Source: Amycolatopsis roodepoortensis
Lineage (GTDB): Bacteria > Actinomycetota > Actinomycetes > Mycobacteriales > Pseudonocardiaceae
Reading direction: 5' to 3'
Assembly: GCF_014873915.1 (NCBI RefSeq)
Contig: NZ_JADBEJ010000001.1
Span: 868,001-932,000, forward strand
DNA length: 64,000 bases
The notes beneath the pieces were generated by a model, which did no database searches, was not told the DNA's origin, and worked only from the letters and a program-made list of their open reading frames with translations. Position numbers and translations under genes: made by a program. Shown here one piece after another: positions 8,905 to 18,490 of this stretch. How positions within the stretch are numbered: position 1 is the stretch's first letter; every line of letters begins with the position of its first letter.

Positions 8905-11061
8905 GTGGCTTTCGCAACCGAACACCCCGTGCTCGCCCAGTCGGACTTCCGCCCCGTCACGGCCATCCCCCGGACCGGCGGCCGGTTCGAGGTGGTCAGC
9001 GACTACAAACCCGCCGGTGACCAGCCGGCGGCCATCGACGAGCTCGAACGCCGGATCAAGGCGGGCGAGAAGGACGTCGTGCTGCTCGGCGCCACGGGTA
9101 CCGGCAAGTCGGCGACGACGGCCTGGCTGATCGAGCGCGTCCAGCGTCCGACGCTGGTGATGGCCCCGAACAAGACGCTCGCCGCGCAGCTGGCGAACGA
9201 GCTGAGGGAGCTGTTCCCGCACAACGCGGTCGAATACTTCGTCAGCTACTACGACTACTACCAGCCCGAGGCGTACATCGCGCAGACGGACACCTACATC
9301 GAGAAGGACTCGTCGATCAACGACGACGTCGAGCGGCTGCGGCACTCGGCGACGATGAACCTGCTGTCCCGGCGCGACGTCATCGTGGTCGCGAGTGTCT
9401 CGTGCATCTACGGTCTGGGCACCCCGCAGTCGTATCTCGACCGGTCGACGAAGCTGAAGGTCGGCGAGCAACTCGACCGGGACGTCTTCCTCCGCGCGCT
9501 GGTGGACGTGCAGTACACCCGTAACGACATCGCCTTCGCGCGCGGCACCTTCCGCGCCCGCGGAGACACGGTCGAGATCATCCCGGCGTACGAGGAGCTG
9601 GCCATCCGCGTCGAGTTCTTCGGCGACGAGATCGAAAAGCTCTACTACCTGCACCCGCTCACCGGCGACATCGTCAAGGAGGTCGACGAGGTCCGCATCT
9701 TCCCGGCCACCCACTACGTGGCGGGTCCGGAGCGGATGGAGAAGGCCATCCGCGGTATCGAGGCCGAGCTCGAGGAGCGGCTGGCCGAGCTGGAGAAGCA
9801 GGGCAAGCTGCTCGAGGCCCAGCGGCTGCGGATGCGCACCGCCTACGACATCGAGATGATGCGCCAGGTCGGGTTCTGCTCCGGCATCGAGAACTACTCG
9901 CGGCATATCGACGGCCGGGGCGCCGGCTCCGCGCCCGCGACCCTCATCGACTACTTCCCGGAAGACTTCCTGCTGGTCATCGACGAGTCGCACCAGACGG
10001 TCCCGCAGATCGGCGGCATGTTCGAAGGCGACATGTCGCGGAAGCGGAACCTGGTCGACTTCGGGTTCCGGCTGCCCAGCGCGGTCGACAACCGGCCGCT
10101 GACCTGGGAGGAGTTCACCGACCGGATCGGACAGACGGTCTACCTGTCGGCGACTCCGGGGCCGTACGAGATGGGACAGGCGGGCGGCGAGTTCGTCGAG
10201 CAGGTCATCCGGCCGACCGGCCTGGTCGACCCGAAGGTGGTCGTGAAGCCCACCGAGGGCCAGATCGACGACCTGGTGCACGAGATCCGCGAGCGGGCCG
10301 AGAAGGACGAGCGCGTCCTCGTCACCACGCTCACCAAGAAGATGGCCGAGGACCTCACCGACTACCTGCTGGAGCTGGGCATCCGGGTGCGGTACCTGCA
10401 CTCCGAGGTGGACACGCTGCGCCGGGTCGAGCTGCTGCGGCAGCTGCGCGCGGGCGATTACGACGTGCTGGTCGGCATCAACCTGCTCCGTGAGGGTCTC
10501 GACCTGCCCGAGGTCTCGCTGGTCGCGATCCTCGACGCGGACAAGGAGGGCTTCCTCCGCAGTGGCACGTCGCTGATCCAGACGATCGGCCGCGCCGCCC
10601 GAAACGTGTCGGGCGAGGTGCACATGTACGCGGACAAGATCACCGACTCGATGCAGCACGCCATCGACGAGACCGATCGCCGCCGTGCCAAGCAGGTCGC
10701 GTACAACAAGGAGCGCGGCGTCGACCCGCAGCCCCTGCGGAAGAAGATCGCCGACATCCTGGACCGCGTCTACAGCGAGGCCGAGGACACGGAGTCCGTC
10801 GCCGTCGGCGGTTCGGGCCGGAACTCGTCGCGCGGCAAGAAGCCCGAGCAGGGTGACCGCGTGCGCAGCTCCGGGATGCTCGCGGACAAGGACGTCGCCG
10901 GGATGCCGCGCGCCGAGCTGGCGGATCTCATCCAGCAGATGACCGACCAGATGATGCAGGCCGCGCGCGACCTGCAGTTCGAGCTGGCCGCCCGGCTGCG
11001 GGACGAGGTCGCGGACCTCAAGAAGGAGCTCCGGGGCATGGACGCCGCCGGCATCAAGTAG
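8905..11061 (+). CDS. uvrB: UvrABC excinuclease subunit B
   Basis: UvrB (718 aa) receives damaged DNA from UvrA, verifies the lesion and recruits UvrC for the dual incision of nucleotide excision repair. Visible landmarks are the Walker A motif GATGTGKS, the beta-hairpin around [12 protein letters not shown] that inserts between strands, the DEAD-like motif VIDESHQ, the helicase motif QTIGRAARN and a C-terminal UVR motif ([19 protein letters not shown]) that contacts UvrC. Length fits the family, with a short N-terminal extension. The gene is monocistronic and ends before a strong hairpin. Confidence 0.98.
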   Translation: MAFATEHPVLAQSDFRPVTAIPRTGGRFEVVSDYKPAGDQPAAIDELERRIKAGEKDVVLLGATGTGKSATTAWLIERVQRPTLVMAPNKTLAAQLANELRELFPHNAVEYFVSYYDYYQPEAYIAQTDTYIEKDSSINDDVERLRHSATMNLLSRRDVIVVASVSCIYGLGTPQSYLDRSTKLKVGEQLDRDVFLRALVDVQYTRNDIAFARGTFRARGDTVEIIPAYEELAIRVEFFGDEIEKLYYLHPLTGDIVKEVDEVRIFPATHYVAGPERMEKAIRGIEAELEERLAELEKQGKLLEAQRLRMRTAYDIEMMRQVGFCSGIENYSRHIDGRGAGSAPATLIDYFPEDFLLVIDESHQTVPQIGGMFEGDMSRKRNLVDFGFRLPSAVDNRPLTWEEFTDRIGQTVYLSATPGPYEMGQAGGEFVEQVIRPTGLVDPKVVVKPTEGQIDDLVHEIRERAEKDERVLVTTLTKKMAEDLTDYLLELGIRVRYLHSEVDTLRRVELLRQLRAGDYDVLVGINLLREGLDLPEVSLVAILDADKEGFLRSGTSLIQTIGRAARNVSGEVHMYADKITDSMQHAIDETDRRRAKQVAYNKERGVDPQPLRKKIADILDRVYSEAEDTESVAVGGSGRNSSRGKKPEQGDRVRSSGMLADKDVAGMPRAELADLIQQMTDQMMQAARDLQFELAARLRDEVADLKKELRGMDAAGIK

Positions 11062-11069
11062 CCGCACGG

Positions 11070-11117
11070 CCTCGCGGGCGGTAAGGGCGGCTCTAACCGT
11101 CCTTGCCGCTCACGAGG
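11070..11117 (+). terminator. Terminator hairpin after uvrB
   Basis: A 21-bp stem (CCTCGCGGGCGGTAAGGGCG against CCGTCCTTGCCGCTCACGAG, allowing G-U pairs) closes on a CTCTAA loop 9 bp after the uvrB stop. The hairpin at 21459 has the same loop and a similar stem. Confidence 0.75.
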
Positions 11118-11134
11118 CCCAGCTCCGGCGATGT

Positions 11135-11326
11135 CTCGTGACTGACCGGACGACACGCGTGATCCGGCGGACGACACGCGTGATCCGGCGGACGACACGC
11201 GTGATCCGGCGGACGACACGCGTGACTGGATGGACGGCGCGACCGCGGCCGGGTTCGGCCACGTGTCGTCCGTCTGATCACGCGTGTCGTCCGTTCAATC
11301 ACGCGTGTCGTCCACCGGATCACGAC
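11135..11326. repeat. 21-bp tandem repeat with inverted copies (ACGCGT-centred)
   Basis: Four head-to-tail copies of GCGGACGACACGCGTGATCCG (one base over this unit differs at the edges) occupy about 11148-11225. Three inverted, more diverged copies occupy about 11260-11326, so the whole block can fold back on itself. It fills the gap between two convergent genes (uvrB and the S28 peptidase) and has no coding signal of its own. Confidence 0.8.
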
Positions 11327-11332
11327 GGCGGG

Positions 11333-12742
11333 TCAGAGGCGACGCCGCTCCAGCATGGTCAGGTCGGCGTCGAAGTCCGGGAATCCGGCGGGCGCCGAAC
11401 GCGTGCTGACTCCCGGCGAGACCGGAGGCAGACCCGCCCACCGCCGCACGGTGTTCGTCGCTTCGGCGGCCTGGGGCGCCGGAAGCTGCGAGATCCGGGC
11501 GCCGTGGTTCCCGCCCGGCACCGTGTAGCTGTAGGAGTCCTTCGTGCCGAAGCCGAGCTTGAACGGCTCCGCGCTCCACGGATCGTTCTCGCCGTTGACG
11601 AACATCAGCCGCTTCCCCTGGGACTTCACCCAGAAGTCGATGTCCGGCATCGCCAGATGGTCGAACCGCGGGATCTCGACCGAATCCGGCACGAACGTCC
11701 GTGACACGTTGGAGCCCGGGTAGCGCAGCAGATCCCGCAGATAGCCTTCGTAGGACTCGGGGGCGCCGAGCTGGTAAGCCGCCTGGAAGTAGTACGGGAC
11801 GTAGACCTCGAGGTTCTGGTCGGAGTAGGTGTTGAGGCTCTCGACGCGTTCGAACCAGGCATAGATCTCCGCCGCGGGGGCACCCGCCTTCGGGATCGTC
11901 GCGCAGTCCGACTGCCGCTGGTACTGCCAGAAGGCGAAGTACGAGTCGATCACGGAGATCTCCAGCGACACGTCCGCCGAGCCGACGGTCTTGAACGTGT
12001 AGCCGTTCTTCGCCGCGTCGGCGGCGGCGAGCGCCGCGAACTCCGGACGCCGGGTCAGCACGTCACGCTGGATCGCCTTCAGCGCCGAACGGCAGGCCGG
12101 ATCGTCGCCGACGTTCGCCAGGAACCGGTTGTAGCGGTCATGCGAATTGATGACGTCGTTGGGCGCGACGTACGGGATCGTCGCGTCGACGTCGTCCGGG
12201 AAAAACCTACGGAAGTAGGTCGCCGTCATACCGCCCTTGCTGCCGCCGGTCGCGAGCCACTTGCCCGGATAGATCCGCTTGAACGCCTCGACGGCGCGGT
12301 GCTGGTCGGCGGCGGCCTGCCAGATCGTCAGCTGCTTGCCCCAGTCCGGGTGGTCCGGCCGCGAGGGCGTGAAGAACCGGTACTCCATGGACAGCTGGTT
12401 GCCGTCGACGATCTGTGTCGGCTCCGAGCGGTTGGGCGATTGCGAGACGTTGTACCCGCTCGTGTACACCACGGTCGGCGACCGGAATTCCTTGTGCAGC
12501 AACGTGAACCGCTGCTGGAAAGTGCCGCGGTCCGGCCTGCGGTGGTCGACGGGCTGGGTGTAGGCGAGTTTGAAGAACCGGTATCCGGTCGGCGCCGGGT
12601 TCTCCGAGACGACGGTCAGCCCGGGGACCCGCCCGAGTGCTTCCTCGATGTCGCCTGGTGCCGCCTGCGCGGCCGGGGCGAGCCCGGCCAAGGCGAGAAC
12701 GGTGATCGCCAGAACCGGCCACGCGGCCGTGAGCTTCCGCAT
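11333..12742 (-). CDS. Secreted S28-family (PS-10-like) tripeptidyl aminopeptidase
   Basis: The precursor is 469 aa. A signal peptide (MRKLTAAWPVLAITVLALAG, cleavage near AQA-AP) precedes an alpha/beta hydrolase domain with the nucleophile Ser168 in GGSKGG, the acid in NGENDPWS and the His in PGGNHGARI. It matches the Streptomyces PS-10 family, which removes tri- or tetrapeptides from N-termini of secreted proteins, often after proline. ATG 12742 follows GGGGAGGG at good spacing and begins the signal peptide directly, so it is preferred to 12757. Confidence 0.9.
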   Translation of the reverse strand: MRKLTAAWPVLAITVLALAGLAPAAQAAPGDIEEALGRVPGLTVVSENPAPTGYRFFKLAYTQPVDHRRPDRGTFQQRFTLLHKEFRSPTVVYTSGYNVSQSPNRSEPTQIVDGNQLSMEYRFFTPSRPDHPDWGKQLTIWQAAADQHRAVEAFKRIYPGKWLATGGSKGGMTATYFRRFFPDDVDATIPYVAPNDVINSHDRYNRFLANVGDDPACRSALKAIQRDVLTRRPEFAALAAADAAKNGYTFKTVGSADVSLEISVIDSYFAFWQYQRQSDCATIPKAGAPAAEIYAWFERVESLNTYSDQNLEVYVPYYFQAAYQLGAPESYEGYLRDLLRYPGSNVSRTFVPDSVEIPRFDHLAMPDIDFWVKSQGKRLMFVNGENDPWSAEPFKLGFGTKDSYSYTVPGGNHGARISQLPAPQAAEATNTVRRWAGLPPVSPGVSTRSAPAGFPDFDADLTMLERRRL

Positions 12743-12811
12743 CCATGCCCTCCCCATCGGGACCTGTTGAGCTGTCGGATACTCACAGAGTCACCGCCGG
12801 TGGGCAATCGC

Positions 12812-13588
12812 CTATCCGGTCGAGCCGCCGCGCAGCACCCGGTCGACGTAGGCCTTGATCGCCGCGGTGGCTTCGGGCGAACTCCACAGTTCGAGGACGT
12901 GCGCGTCGTCACCGGTGCGGTGTTCGGCGATCCGCTCGTGGAACGGCCGGTGCAGCTGCGCCTTCGTGTGCGCGTACGCGGCCGCCGGGATCTCGGCGAG
13001 CTTCCTGGCCACTTCCACCGCCCGCCCGACGACGTTCTCGGGCGCGGTCACCTCGTTCACCAGGCCGAGCCGGAGCGCGTCCGCGGGCAGGTGGGTCTCG
13101 CCGAGGAAGGCGAGTTCGGCGAGGACGTCGGCCCCGAACCCGGACCGCAGGATCTCCAGCGCCGCCAACGGGAACGGCACGCCGACGAGCAGCTCGGTGA
13201 TCCCGATCCGGCCGGGGCCGTCGGCGAGGACACGGCGGTCGCAGGCGGCGGCGAGCACCGCCCCGCCGGCGATCGCGTGCCCGTTGACGGCCGCGACCAC
13301 CGGGCCAGGGAAGCCGAAGACCGAGAGGAACGCGTCCGACAGCGCGGGCAGGAAGTCCTCGAGGTAGTCCGCGCCGCCGTCGTGCACTCGCCGCAGGTCG
13401 ACACCCGCCGAGAAGATGCCGCCGGTGCCGGTCAGCACGATCCCGCGACAATCGCTCAGCTGCACGTCTTCGAGCCGGAGGGTCAATTCCTGGCAGAATT
13501 CGGTGTCGAGGGTGTTCGCCTTACCGTGCTGGAGGGTGACGACGGCGATCCCGCCTTCGTCGTCCACGCGGATCGAAGAGGTGGCCAT
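12812..13588 (-). CDS. Enoyl-CoA hydratase/isomerase (crotonase) family protein
   Basis: The 258-aa protein has the crotonase oxyanion-hole segments GTGGIFSAGVDLRRV and AVNGHAIAGGAVLAAACD. In classical hydratases two Glu residues do the chemistry; here the region after the second oxyanion segment reads GRIGITELLVGVPFPLAALE, with one Glu visible, so the exact reaction (hydratase, isomerase or other) cannot be fixed. It probably takes part in fatty or amino acid breakdown. A TACGGT box at 13595-13600 ends 6 nt before the ATG, suggesting a leaderless transcript. Confidence 0.85.
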   Translation of the reverse strand: MATSSIRVDDEGGIAVVTLQHGKANTLDTEFCQELTLRLEDVQLSDCRGIVLTGTGGIFSAGVDLRRVHDGGADYLEDFLPALSDAFLSVFGFPGPVVAAVNGHAIAGGAVLAAACDRRVLADGPGRIGITELLVGVPFPLAALEILRSGFGADVLAELAFLGETHLPADALRLGLVNEVTAPENVVGRAVEVARKLAEIPAAAYAHTKAQLHRPFHERIAEHRTGDDAHVLELWSSPEATAAIKAYVDRVLRGGSTG

Positions 13589-13594
13589 GGCCCG

Positions 13595-13600
13595 ACCGTA
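13595..13600 (-). promoter_or_regulatory. Leaderless -10 box of the enoyl-CoA hydratase gene
   Basis: TACGGT (minus strand) ends 6 nt before the ATG at 13588 and there is no Shine-Dalgarno sequence. Confidence 0.4.
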
Positions 13601-13630
13601 CCCGAGCCCGCGCGGATCTACAGTGGACCG

Positions 13631-14053
13631 CTAGTCCCTCAGCTGCACGGTGACCGTCGGGCTGAAGGACCGCTTGCGGTTCCAGCCGGTCTCGGCGCCG
13701 ATGCTGAGCTGAATGGCGCGGTCGGCGGGCGCCCAATAGCCGGTACGCACGAAGTAGGCGTCCATCGAACACAGCCTGGCGCAGGACTTGCGGTTGCAGA
13801 TCGTCTCCCAGCCCCACTGCCTGCCGCTCTCCTCGACGCCGTTGCGCCGGACGAAGAGATGTGGATTGCCGATCTCACGGCAGTAGGCGCTGCCCTCGGA
13901 GATGTAGAGGACCCCGTCGATCTTGTAGAACCGATTGTTGTCGAGAAGCGTCACCTGGCCCGAGACGGCGAATCCGACCCGGCCGCCCTTGCCGGTGCTC
14001 ATGGTCCAATCAAGAGAGAATTCCTGGACCGGGGTCTCGACTGACTGGGTCAT
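13631..14053 (-). CDS. Hypothetical protein (140 aa)
   Basis: I do not recognise this protein. It has four Cys residues in the middle (AYCREIG and TICNRKSCARLCS) and a beta-rich composition, with no signal peptide or membrane segment. The start at 14053 (MTQSVETPVQ) is preferred; an in-frame GTG at 14194 would add 47 residues but the extra DNA is A+T-richer and lacks a ribosome binding site. It stands alone between the hydratase gene and the ABC transporter. Confidence 0.55.
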   Translation of the reverse strand: MTQSVETPVQEFSLDWTMSTGKGGRVGFAVSGQVTLLDNNRFYKIDGVLYISEGSAYCREIGNPHLFVRRNGVEESGRQWGWETICNRKSCARLCSMDAYFVRTGYWAPADRAIQLSIGAETGWNRKRSFSPTVTVQLRD

Positions 14054-14310
14054 GGTGACATCCCCGCTTTCCGCTCGCGTCGGCACCTTTCCACTGAAGA
14101 TAAGGATTTCCCGGAGGGGTCCGAAGATGAATTCGAGGTTTTCACCCAATGAGTCGATGATCGGAAAATCGATGTTCTCATGCGCATGAAACACCGGTTA
14201 CCGGCGCTAATGGGTGAAGGTCGCCACGGCCAGTGAAAACCGGGGCCCACCAGGGAAGAGGATTTCGTCTTCCCGGTGGACCCCGGTGATTTTCCGGTAC
14301 GGAATCGCTC

Positions 14311-15270
14311 TCAGCTGGTGATGTCCTTCGTCGCGAACCGGCGGCCCGCCAGAAGGAAGAACACCGTGCCGTACAACGCCGCGGACAGCATGCCGTTGGC
14401 CATGTTCGTCCAGTCGATGTCGGTCGAGATCAGATCCATCCACGAGAACGCGAAATGCGTCGGAAGGTAGTCCCGCAACCCCTCCAGTGCTGTGATCTGG
14501 TCGAGGATCTGCGAAACGATCGCGACGATCACCGCCCCGCCGACGGCGCCCAGCGGGGCGTCGGTGGCGACCGAGAGCAGCATCGCCAGACCGGCCACCC
14601 ATGCCAGCTGCAGGATGATGTACACCGTCGCGAGCCCCATGGCGATGAGGCTGTCGCCGAACGACACCGCGTCACCGGTCGGGCTGATCGCGTCGCCCGC
14701 GCCGTACCAGATGACGCCGACCACCAGTGAGACCAGCGGCAACAGGATCAGCGCGACCGCGGAGAGGATGCCGGAGACGATCGCCTTCTGCCGCAGCACC
14801 CGATGCCGGGGGATCGGCATCGCGAGCAGGTACTTCAGGCTCGACCACGACGCCTCGCTCGCGATCGTGTCGCCGTAGAACAACGCCACGATCATCGGGA
14901 GCAGGAACGTCCCGGACACGAACAGCGCGAGCACCACGAAGTTCGGCGCGCTCGCGGTGGCGAGGTCGACGAAGCCGCCGCTGCGACGGTTCGGGTTGGC
15001 CTGCCCGATCTCGAACGCGATCACCAGGATGAACGGCAGCAGCGCGACGAAGCCCAGCATCAGCTGGGTTCGCCGCCGTTTGAGCTGCCGCTTAAGTTCG
15101 ACGCCGAGCCGCAGCGTCCGGTCGGCGCGGTAACCCGCCACCGCGCCGTCGGGGCCGACCTCGGTCGGTTCGTGCGACGCGACCTCGGTCAGCTCCAGCA
15201 GGGCCGCCGGATCGGTGTGCACGCCGTGATCCGCCCGGGTCGCCGGGCCGGAACCATTGGTCTTACTCAC
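14311..15270 (-). CDS. ABC-2 type transporter permease
   Basis: The 319-aa protein has an N-terminal cytoplasmic stretch of about 75 residues and then six hydrophobic segments (for example LMLGFVALLPFILVIAFEIG and the last, ALYGTVFFLLAG). Such permeases form the channel of an exporter. The GTG start at 15270 overlaps the end of the upstream ATPase gene by 8 bp, so the two should be co-translated and form one complex. The substrate is unknown. Confidence 0.88.
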   Translation of the reverse strand: MSKTNGSGPATRADHGVHTDPAALLELTEVASHEPTEVGPDGAVAGYRADRTLRLGVELKRQLKRRRTQLMLGFVALLPFILVIAFEIGQANPNRRSGGFVDLATASAPNFVVLALFVSGTFLLPMIVALFYGDTIASEASWSSLKYLLAMPIPRHRVLRQKAIVSGILSAVALILLPLVSLVVGVIWYGAGDAISPTGDAVSFGDSLIAMGLATVYIILQLAWVAGLAMLLSVATDAPLGAVGGAVIVAIVSQILDQITALEGLRDYLPTHFAFSWMDLISTDIDWTNMANGMLSAALYGTVFFLLAGRRFATKDITS

Positions 15271-18172
15271 CCTTCGAGTCCTCTCCGACCAGCTGCAGGA
15301 ACGCGTCTTCCAGACGGCGCCGCGGCCCGGCCTGCTCGACCGCGACCCCGGCCCGCACCAGGGCGGCGACCGCCTCGGCGCGCGCGAGACCGTCGAGATC
15401 CGCGTGGACGAGTTCGCCGTCGACGTCGACGCCGGAAACACCGCCGACCTTCCGCAGCGCTTCGGCCGCTTCGGCGGGCTTGTCGACGCGGAACGTCGCC
15501 TCGCCGCTGGACGCGGCCAGTTCGCCGACCTCACCCGAGGCGACCAGCATGCCGCGGTGCATCACGACCACGTGCGTACAGGTCTGCTCGACCTCGGCCA
15601 GCAGGTGGCTCGAGACCACCACGGTGCGCCCGGTCGCCGCGTAGCGCTGGAGCACCTCGCGCATCTGGTGGATCTGTGGCGGGTCGAGCCCGTTGGTCGG
15701 TTCGTCGAGCACCATGAGCTCCGGCAGGCCGAGCATCGCCTGTGCGATCGCGAGCCGTTGCCGCATGCCCTGGCTGTAGGTGCGGACCCGCCGGTTCACC
15801 GCGTCGCCGAGCCCGGCGATCTCCAGCGCCTCGGCGAAATGCGCCTTGTCCCTCGGGCGGCCCGTGCTCGCCCAGTACAGCTCCAGGTTCTCCTTGCCGG
15901 ACAGGTGCGGCAGGAAGCCCGAACCCTCCACAAAGGACCCGATCCGGGACAGCACCGGCGCGCCGGGCGCGATCAGGTGGCCGAACACGCGGATGGTGCC
16001 CGCGGTCGGCGTGATGAGCCCCATCAGCATGCGCAGGGTGGTCGTCTTGCCCGCGCCGTTCGGCCCGAGCAGGCCGAGCACCTGACCGGGTTCGACGCGG
16101 AACGACAGATCCTTCACCGCGACGAACCCGCCCGCGTAGGCCTTGCGCAGACCTTCGATCACCAGCGGCGTCTTCGCCAGGCTCTCGTCGACGTCGTGGG
16201 CGCGGCGGCGGCGGAAGGCGGCGATCACGGTGATCGCGATACCCGCGAGCAGCGTTCCGGCGATCCCGAGCAGCTGCGCGGTGGGCGCGCCCGCGCCGAC
16301 CGAGTTGCCGGGGACGACCGGCACGCCGAGCCGTCCGCCGTCCGCCAGCCCGATGCGGAACACGGCGGGCTCGACCGGCGTCGCGAACGCCTGGTCCGTC
16401 GTGGCGACGACCAGCCGCAGCGTGTGCCCTGCTTCCAGCGGCCGCACAATGCCCGGCAGTGTCACGGTCACCTCGACCGGGCTGCCGTCGGCGGGCAGGC
16501 CCGAGACGCGGAAGGGGGCGACGGCGTTGGCCGGAAGCGTGCGGACACCTTCCGAGTTGACGTCGTAGAGCTTCGCGAACAGGACGGCTTCTTTTTGCGG
16601 AGCCGCGGCGGACGGATCGGCCGAGACCTGGAGCCGGACCGTCGACGAACCGGCCACGATCGTCTGCGCGTCGAGCGGCGGCGTCGCGAACTGCGCGGCC
16701 TGCCCCGGCGGGTCCAGGCTGAACAGTCCGGAAAGGCGGGACGAACCCGCCACCGCTCCGTTCAGGCCGGGGATCCCGCTCACCGCGGCGGGGTTGCCGC
16801 CGGCGGGGCGCACGACCGGCTGGGCCGGGCCCGCCAGGGTGAACTGGCGTCGTTCCGTGGCGTCGCCGGTCGCTCCCGGGTACGCCGGTGCGGTGACGGT
16901 CCGGACCGAGGGGGCGCCGTTCGCCCGCAGCGTGCCCTGGATGTCGTAACTGAACCCGGTGCCGGGATCGGTGCCCTGCCCGGTGAGGGAGAACTTGAGG
17001 AAGTCGGCGATCTGCGCGCGCAGCTTCTGCCCGGGCTTCCCGCCGTCGTGGCCGCCGGTGTACCAGATCGTGTGGACCTTGCCGCCCGCCGCGGTGATCT
17101 GCCGCGCGGTCGCGTCGGACTGGTCCAACCCGAACAGCGTGTCGCTTTCGCCCTGCACCAGCAGGGTCGGCACGGTGATCTTGTCCGTCACCGACGCGGG
17201 GGAGACCCGGCGGAGCAGTTCGACGGTCTTCTGGCTCGCCTTCCCCGTGGTGGCGAGCTCGGTGTAGGCCTGGCAGACATCGGCGGTGAACCGTCCACAA
17301 GGGTCGGCCGGGCCCGCCGGTGGCCGCTGCCCGTTCTGGCCGCCGAGCGGCAGTGACTGCGCCGCGGCCCCCGCTCCGCCCGTGCCCTGTGCAGCACCGG
17401 ATTCGCTCGTCTCGTCACCCGCTTCGGGCGCGTCGTTGGCGGGGGAGCCGCTCTGCGCCGCGCCGGAACCGGCGGAGAAGAAGATGCCCGCCCACGACTT
17501 CTTGAAGACGCCGTCGGCGGTGAACGCGCCGGCGGCGGGGGTCGTGGCGTGCGGCGCGGCCGGGGCGGCGGCGTTCGGGAAGAGGCCTTGCGCGAGATCG
17601 TTGTAGGTGATCACCGGCGCGATCGCGTCGACCCGTTTGTCGGTCCCGGCGAGCAGCAGGGAAAGCGCGCCACCGTACGAAGCGCCGGACACGGCGACCT
17701 TCGGGTCGCCGTTCTCGCTGAGGACCTCGGGCCGCGCGGCCAGGGTGTCGATCAGCTTCTTGGCGTCGGCGACCTCGCGGTCGGGGTCGTTCAGCGCGAT
17801 CTTCCCGGTGCTGCGGCCGAAACCGCGCGCGGACCAGGTCAGCACGACGAAACCCTTGTCGGCGAGTTCGCGGGCCTCGGCGGCGACACTGTTCTTGTCA
17901 CCGCCGAAACCGTGGGCGAGCAGGACGGCCGGAGCCGGGGTCTGTTCGGGCAGGTACGTGGTCGTGTCGATCTTCACGACCTCGGACGAGCCCGGGGTTT
18001 CGGGCAGGTCGAGGGTCGCGTCCTGGGTTTCGACCGCGGACGGCGCGGGTTCGCTGTTCGTCCACACGACGGCCGCGGCGGCCAGGACCACCACGACCGC
18101 GGCGAGCGCGGTGAGCTTCGCGCCTCGCGTGCGAGGGAGCGGGATTCGGGGCACGGAACGACCGTATTTCAC
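15263..18172 (-). CDS. Fusion of a membrane-anchored alpha/beta hydrolase with an ABC transporter ATPase
   Basis: This 969-aa protein joins two machines. Residues ~16-35 form a membrane anchor. An S15/PepX-like alpha/beta hydrolase follows, with Ser165 in SGASYGG, the acid in QGESDTLFG and the His in YTGGHDGG, then a PepX_C-type beta domain. A second membrane segment (LLGIAGTLLAGIAITVIAAF) leads to an ABC ATPase with Walker A GPNGAGKT near residue 708, signature YSQGMRQR and Walker B LMVLDEPTNG. The topology puts the hydrolase outside and the ATPase inside. It overlaps its permease by 8 bp. Processing of the exported substrate is a reasonable guess. The GTG at 18172 is uncertain because no good ribosome binding site is seen. 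Confidence 0.85.
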   Translation of the reverse strand: MKYGRSVPRIPLPRTRGAKLTALAAVVVVLAAAAVVWTNSEPAPSAVETQDATLDLPETPGSSEVVKIDTTTYLPEQTPAPAVLLAHGFGGDKNSVAAEARELADKGFVVLTWSARGFGRSTGKIALNDPDREVADAKKLIDTLAARPEVLSENGDPKVAVSGASYGGALSLLLAGTDKRVDAIAPVITYNDLAQGLFPNAAAPAAPHATTPAAGAFTADGVFKKSWAGIFFSAGSGAAQSGSPANDAPEAGDETSESGAAQGTGGAGAAAQSLPLGGQNGQRPPAGPADPCGRFTADVCQAYTELATTGKASQKTVELLRRVSPASVTDKITVPTLLVQGESDTLFGLDQSDATARQITAAGGKVHTIWYTGGHDGGKPGQKLRAQIADFLKFSLTGQGTDPGTGFSYDIQGTLRANGAPSVRTVTAPAYPGATGDATERRQFTLAGPAQPVVRPAGGNPAAVSGIPGLNGAVAGSSRLSGLFSLDPPGQAAQFATPPLDAQTIVAGSSTVRLQVSADPSAAAPQKEAVLFAKLYDVNSEGVRTLPANAVAPFRVSGLPADGSPVEVTVTLPGIVRPLEAGHTLRLVVATTDQAFATPVEPAVFRIGLADGGRLGVPVVPGNSVGAGAPTAQLLGIAGTLLAGIAITVIAAFRRRRAHDVDESLAKTPLVIEGLRKAYAGGFVAVKDLSFRVEPGQVLGLLGPNGAGKTTTLRMLMGLITPTAGTIRVFGHLIAPGAPVLSRIGSFVEGSGFLPHLSGKENLELYWASTGRPRDKAHFAEALEIAGLGDAVNRRVRTYSQGMRQRLAIAQAMLGLPELMVLDEPTNGLDPPQIHQMREVLQRYAATGRTVVVSSHLLAEVEQTCTHVVVMHRGMLVASGEVGELAASSGEATFRVDKPAEAAEALRKVGGVSGVDVDGELVHADLDGLARAEAVAALVRAGVAVEQAGPRRRLEDAFLQLVGEDSKGE

Positions 18173-18351
18173 CGAAGCTGAGAACCGCTTCCCCGGCACA
18201 CACGGACCACACAAGCGTGACGTTAGGCCGCCACCGGAACGGGTACCCGAAGAGGGAGAAGATGCGGGTGTGACGGGAGTTACGCCATCTTCTTGGTGAC
18301 AAGGGCAACCTTAACTGGCGTCATGCGTACAGACAGGTCAAACTGGACCAG

Positions 18352-18455
18352 CTGTGAGGGGAGTATTCCTTCGCGGCGGTGTCGTCAGCACGGTGGCCTT
18401 CGCAGGCCCCCGGCACCGTCGGCCGGTTTCGCACCGGCGGAAGAGACCTCCGGTT
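18352..18455 (+). promoter_or_regulatory. yybP-ykoY family (manganese) riboswitch
   Basis: The leader of the TerC gene shows the conserved blocks of this riboswitch: GAGGGGAGTA at the 5-prime side, CGGCACCGTCGGCCGG in the middle and GAAGAGACCTCC closing the P1 stem (GAGG 18356-18359 with CCTC 18447-18450). CCTCCGG at 18447-18453 can instead pair with CCGGAGG at 18475-18481, which contains the ribosome binding site. This suggests that metal binding frees the site and turns translation on. TerC/Alx genes are known targets of this class. Confidence 0.8.
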
Positions 18456-18490
18456 AGTTGCTGCTGTGCACTTTCCGGAGGGTTGGTTAC

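Noticed and set aside
7732..11067. Very long minus-strand frame (1,111 codons) opposite DUF5685 and uvrB
   Set aside because: Long antisense frames are expected in high-GC coding DNA; uvrB is certain on the other strand.
11138..11326. CRISPR array or coding repeat (TTRVIRR)
   Set aside because: The 21-bp units are contiguous without spacers and have inverted copies, so it is neither a CRISPR array nor a convincing protein repeat.
14054..14194. N-terminal extension of the 140-residue hypothetical protein
   Set aside because: The stretch is A+T-richer, begins at GTG without a ribosome binding site and looks like a leader.
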